Of a DNA stretch of 64,000 bases, positions 61,297-64,000 are shown piece after piece. The stretch comes from JAHBXE01 sp044222195 (GTDB lineage: Bacteria > Planctomycetota > Phycisphaerae > Phycisphaerales > UBA1924). Where the stretch lies: assembly GCA_044222195.1 (NCBI GenBank), contig JBGANS010000002.1, positions 279,497 to 343,496 of the forward strand, read 5' to 3'. The notes under the pieces are model-generated. The model did not search any database. It was not told where the DNA came from and saw only the letters and a list, made by a program, of their open reading frames with translations. How positions within the stretch are numbered: the stretch's first letter is position 1; the number at the start of each line of letters is the position of its first letter. A program made the translations under genes and the position numbers.

Positions 61297-61434
61297 GGAA
61301 CCCGTGGTACACGTCCCGAAAGCGCCGGCCGCCCCGGCAGGGACGGGCGCGGCGCGTCATTCGGCACCCCACGCAATCCTGGGTTGGTAAGCCATGTGGG
61401 GGATTGGTACGCTGAGGCGAAAAGGTTGAGATCA

Positions 61435-62085
61435 ATGAGCGATTGCAATTGGTACTACCGGATCGATGGCAATGAGCACGGGCCGATTGTGCGTGATGAA
61501 CTTGCGGTTCTCGCGGCCAACGGCAAACTTCGTCTCACCGATCACGTCCGCTTGGGAAAGCGCGGTACATGGGTGCATCCGAGCGAGTCCTTGTTTTCAC
61601 GCGAACAACTTGCGAGTGCTTTGAGTAGCGATGGAATCGAGAACGCCGCGGGAGAGGAGAACACCACCATCGGCGGCTGGTTGGTGTTGCCGCTAATCGG
61701 CTTGGTGTTGTCTCCGATACTGACAATTGGAGTCGGGGGCCAAGAACTCGAAGCCCTTCAGTCGCCAATCTGGCCGGATGTTGAAAGGAAGTACCCGGGT
61801 GCTACGTTACTTGTACAGTCCGAGCTGGTCGCGTTCCTGTTCTTGGTTATTCTCGATATTGTCTGCTTGGTCATGTTTCTGAGGCGAAAACGGTCTACCC
61901 CGCGATGGATGATTACTTTGTATGCGCTCAATGTGGTTGCTGCGATCGGCGTCGGTGCAATCGGAGCCGTCATACTTCCTAGGACTGTGTCTGCCACTTG
62001 GGCGGGTCAGGCTCTTTTGTCTGCGATCATTTGGATAGCGTACTTTTGCAAAGCCAAGAGAGTCCGCGCTACATTTGTGCGATAG
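61435..62085 (+). CDS. GYF-domain / DUF2569 membrane protein
   Basis: 216 residues from ATG 61435. Residues 6-55 are a GYF_2-type domain ('WYYRIDGNEHGPIVRDELAVLAANGKLRLTDHVRLGKRGTWVHPSES'). From about residue 78 the DUF2569 pattern 'IGGWLVLPLIGLVLSPI' starts a four-helix membrane part, with later helices 'LLVQSELVAFLFLVILDIVCLVMFL', 'WMITLYALNVVAAIGVGAIGAVIL' and 'AGQALLSAIIWIAYF'. Base composition is distinctly lower in GC than hutU, hinting at transfer. Function unknown; GYF_2 domains are often on envelope proteins. Confidence 0.8.
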   Translation: MSDCNWYYRIDGNEHGPIVRDELAVLAANGKLRLTDHVRLGKRGTWVHPSESLFSREQLASALSSDGIENAAGEENTTIGGWLVLPLIGLVLSPILTIGVGGQELEALQSPIWPDVERKYPGATLLVQSELVAFLFLVILDIVCLVMFLRRKRSTPRWMITLYALNVVAAIGVGAIGAVILPRTVSATWAGQALLSAIIWIAYFCKAKRVRATFVR

Positions 62086-62226
62086 ATCCTTGGCCGCAAC
62101 AGGTCCCGGTCGCCTGTTCCAGCTTCCATCGGCCTTCCTTCACCGGACCACAGCTCGATCAGTGTCCTGACGGCAATCGATCCTGTAATCGCCGGCTTGT
62201 TCACGTGATGGGAAGTGGGCTCGGCA

Positions 62227-62991
62227 TTATGCCGCGAGGGCATGCCCATACTTCTGCCGTTCGCTCCATGTGACAGGCACGATGTCGTATTGCCTGAGTG
62301 CGTCCGCCACTTCGCCGACGACTCGGGCCTCCGAGTCGTTGAGCATTGCATACATTTTCGCCGCATCGTCTCGCACAGCCCGCGTGTCCGTCCAAGCAAA
62401 TATCGCAAGTTCCGCAGCCTGTTTGGACGGCGCGTTGATCGCGCGCACAAGGCGTTCGGGAGCTGTCGACGACTTGGGGATGGCGAAGTCGTACTTGTGC
62501 TGGAACCCGCTTTTGCCCACGAACTGGACACTCGGCACGAACCGGGCTTGGATCAAGTCAAGGAAGGCGGCGACGTCCTCTAGAAAGAGGCTTTGGACAT
62601 GCGATTTCGCTGTCGCGAACAGATCGCCCACGGCAAGCATCGCCTGAATGAGCGCATGCTTGCGCTGCGGGAAGTCGCCGTTGTGTGCCACTGTTGTGAG
62701 TTCATCGCCCGACTGTGCGACCCCGAAGCCACCGAGTATGGACCTGAGAAGCGCTTGCCGACGTTGGCTCTCCAGGCTGCATCCGCTTTGTCGAAGGTCG
62801 GCGAGCACATAGCCGTCGTCGGTGAGCAAGAGGTGGCCCCCCTCTTGACGGACGTAAATCTGAAGATGGTCGTTGTGCCGGTCTAGAAACGGTGTGGTGA
62901 CCTCATAGGCATCGCCTATCTGCGCGACGGTGATACCTCCCCGCAGCCAGCGGGCGTATTCGTCGATGAGTTGACCAATCGGTTTGTTCAT
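62227..62991 (-). CDS. DUF1828/DUF1829-type protein of unknown function
   Basis: 254 residues from ATG 62991. The N-terminal half has the DUF1828 pattern 'YEVTTPFLDRHNDHLQIYVRQEGGHLLLTDDGYVLADLRQSG'. The C-terminal half has the DUF1829-like 'FVGKSGFQHKYDFAIPKSSTAPERLVRAINAPSKQAAELAIFAWTD'. No catalytic motif is known to me for these families. It is the second gene of a two-gene unit; the upstream gene ends 3 bases before its start. The 141 bases between its stop and the GYF gene's end hold no gene. Confidence 0.7.
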   Translation of the reverse strand: MNKPIGQLIDEYARWLRGGITVAQIGDAYEVTTPFLDRHNDHLQIYVRQEGGHLLLTDDGYVLADLRQSGCSLESQRRQALLRSILGGFGVAQSGDELTTVAHNGDFPQRKHALIQAMLAVGDLFATAKSHVQSLFLEDVAAFLDLIQARFVPSVQFVGKSGFQHKYDFAIPKSSTAPERLVRAINAPSKQAAELAIFAWTDTRAVRDDAAKMYAMLNDSEARVVGEVADALRQYDIVPVTWSERQKYGHALAA

Positions 62992-62994
62992 GGA

Positions 62995-63495
62995 TTAGAA
63001 CGTGGGGTATTGGATTGTCGGCACATCTTGCACGCCGCAATGAGACATGAACTCCCGAAGTGCGAGAACAAGATCGGTCGTCTGCTGAAAGCCCGCATCT
63101 GCCGCGGGCACGGCCCATCGATCGTCGAATCCCTCCACGTAATAGTGGAAGTGAGGGCAGGCGATCATCGCACCGACATAGGGAGCCAGCGCGGGGAGGG
63201 GCGGTGTCTTCACGGTTGGGTTCGTGTGCGGGGGTCCGTCAATGTCCAGTCGCGCCAAAATGTCGGTGATTCTGAACCGCTCCAAGTAAGAGCATCGCGT
63301 CAGTTTGATCTTGCCTCGCCGGTTCGCGTCGATCAGGAAAGCGGTACGTCCGTCAAGGGATTCGACTTGATAGGTGCGTCCATCGCCCGCCGATGGCATA
63401 CCAAACTCGGCACGCGCCGCCCTTGACAGTCTCTTGGGCATCGTTCGCAGAGCGTCAGCTTCGCCTTGCAGGAGAGTGGCCATGATCAAAGGCAT
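62995..63495 (-). CDS. Small partner protein, DUF6978-like
   Basis: 166 residues from ATG 63495 (a second ATG at 63483). The C-terminal half shows two distinctive segments: 'LDIDGPPHTNP' and 'CPHFHYYVEGFDDRWAVP', which I recall from the DUF6978 group, but I cannot confirm this. The His and Asp in these segments could form a metal or catalytic site. It is 3 bases from the downstream DUF1828 gene, so the pair is translated together. Such tight pairs of unknown families in accessory DNA are sometimes toxin-antitoxin or defence units; no evidence here decides. Confidence 0.6.
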   Translation of the reverse strand: MPLIMATLLQGEADALRTMPKRLSRAARAEFGMPSAGDGRTYQVESLDGRTAFLIDANRRGKIKLTRCSYLERFRITDILARLDIDGPPHTNPTVKTPPLPALAPYVGAMIACPHFHYYVEGFDDRWAVPAADAGFQQTTDLVLALREFMSHCGVQDVPTIQYPTF

Positions 63496-63601
63496 CGTAC
63501 CCTATCAAGTCCCTTCCTGTTCTCCCGAACCGGCGGTTGCAGAGGTAAGACCACGCTTGTGCTTCCCATAGACCTCAGCGGAGTTTTCCCGAAAATCACC
63601 C

Positions 63602-63629
63602 TTGACACCGGTCTTGTATACGGTATAAG
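63602..63629 (+). promoter_or_regulatory. Strong sigma70-type promoter
   Basis: Consensus -35 TTGACA (63602-63607) and near-consensus -10 TATAAG (63624-63629) are 16 bases apart. Transcription would start near 63636, about 5 bases before the ATG at 63641. Confidence 0.75.
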
Positions 63630-63640
63630 TACGGCACCAA

Positions 63641-64000
63641 ATGATTGCCGTACCTGTATCCCCGCTTCCCGGCCTCCCCCCCGAGGACCACTCCCTCCTC
63701 ACCCGCTACCTCTCCCTCAACGAAGACCTCTCCAAACTCGCCGCCGAACCCAACACCCCCGACCTCCTTTCCCTCCTCCGCTGGCTCTCCCGCCCCGACA
63801 TCGCCGCGTACATCGCGGCCTACCGCACCCACCAAACCCACCTCCACCGCCAGGCCGTCATCGCCTCCCTCCGATCCGTCCTCGATTCCTCCTCCGACCA
63901 GATCGAAATCCGCCGCGCCGCCACCACCCTCCTCCGAGCCCTCAATGGTGGCACGACTCTCCGAGGCGTGCGTCCTCCTTCCTCCCCCACCGGGGGAGGT
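63641..64000 (+). CDS. Near-leaderless protein of unknown function (partial)
   Basis: At least 120 residues from ATG 63641, open to the window edge, so the C-terminus is missing. The sequence is mostly helical: 'HSLLTRYLSLNEDLSKLAAEPNTPDLLSLLRWLSRPDIAAYIAAYRTHQTHLHRQAVIASLRSVLDSSSDQIEIRRAATTLLRAL'. The 'LLRWLSRPDIAAYIAAY' part looks like a helix-turn-helix, and the whole resembles small DNA-binding proteins such as terminase small subunits, but this is weak. A strong promoter places the start of transcription only a few bases before the ATG, and no ribosome binding site exists, so the message is probably leaderless. Confidence 0.55.
   Translation, partial: MIAVPVSPLPGLPPEDHSLLTRYLSLNEDLSKLAAEPNTPDLLSLLRWLSRPDIAAYIAAYRTHQTHLHRQAVIASLRSVLDSSSDQIEIRRAATTLLRALNGGTTLRGVRPPSSPTGGG
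63981..63999. repeat. G-rich palindrome inside the last ORF
   Basis: CCTCCCCC-ACC-GGGGGAGG, perfect 8-bp stem, in frame in the partial ORF and cut by the window end. It is like the G-rich palindromes of the repeat region and may be another in-gene copy. Confidence 0.5.

Larger units (their letters stand above)
60349..61434. other. Gene-free, repeat-rich stretch of about 1.1 kb
   Basis: No ORF here has coding character; the short ones are made of repeats. The stretch holds four copies of CCATGAAATCGTGG (one in hutU), two G-rich palindrome modules and at least eight hairpins with perfect 6-9-bp stems, several sharing a TTCA or TGAA loop. Base composition and structure suggest a sink for small mobile repeats between the hut genes and a lower-GC accessory region. 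No transposase, integrase or attachment site is visible. Confidence 0.7.

Noticed and set aside
62007..62531. A minus-strand frame overlapping the GYF and DUF1828 genes
   Set aside because: It overlaps both better-supported genes in other frames and has no recognisable domain.

Overview
This window looks like chromosomal DNA of a GC-rich bacterium. The most likely source is a planctomycete, possibly of the Phycisphaerae. I infer this from gene content: two proteins with the planctomycete-style 'CGYD(L/M)...CPECG' zinc ribbon, a Ser/Thr kinase fused to WD40 repeats, an FG-GAP protein with a c-type haem site, many lipoproteins and exported proteins of unknown function, and many small GC-rich hairpins between genes. 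No marker here fixes the taxonomy. Genes are densely packed on both strands with little polarity. Only three gaps exceed 300 bases.

Layout. 1-4.3 kb: a truncated TolC-like lipoprotein, a divergent GH35 glycosidase and an HD phosphohydrolase. 4.3-13.4 kb (minus strand): a PDZ protein, an APH-like kinase, YicC, SecG, TpiA, a dual-specificity phosphatase, a lipoprotein, PckA and a PilZ-receiver protein, with tRNA-His on the plus strand. 13.6-20.9 kb: GyrB, and divergently RuvX, a LolA-like protein and a TPR metallopeptidase. 20.9-27.4 kb: pyruvate dehydrogenase E1 genes (pdhA, an exported protein, pdhB, a lipoyl-like protein), RibD, a zinc-ribbon membrane protein, an RNase HII-like protein and tRNA-Leu. 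27.5-34 kb: RecA, a two-gene ABC exporter, the haem/FG-GAP protein and an acyl-CoA carboxylase beta subunit. 34-43 kb: a hybrid histidine kinase and response regulator, then HMG-CoA lyase, three crotonases and an acyl-CoA dehydrogenase. With the carboxylase these suggest leucine or branched-chain acyl-CoA breakdown, although the biotin carboxylase subunit is absent. 43-56.8 kb: a protein with a triplicated domain, a Gfo/Idh oxidoreductase, ProS, the WD40 kinase, a zinc-finger protein, GNAT, two PH-domain membrane proteins, an exported protein and a cation/proton antiporter. 56.8-60.3 kb: hutH and hutU, the first two steps of histidine breakdown.

The right end (60.35-64 kb) differs from the rest. 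A gene-free stretch of about 1.1 kb holds recurring repeat modules and hairpins. It is followed by lower-GC accessory genes: a GYF/DUF2569 membrane protein and a compact DUF1828-type two-gene cassette. Last comes a near-leaderless gene behind a strong sigma70-like promoter, cut by the window end.

The most noteworthy signal is a family of mobile-looking palindromic repeats. One copy lies in frame inside the HMG-CoA lyase gene and adds a short peptide. Another forms the last codons and stop of hutU. An unrelated inverted repeat supplies the stop codon of ribD. This resembles protein-invading palindromic elements known in other bacteria, but here it is only an inference from sequence.
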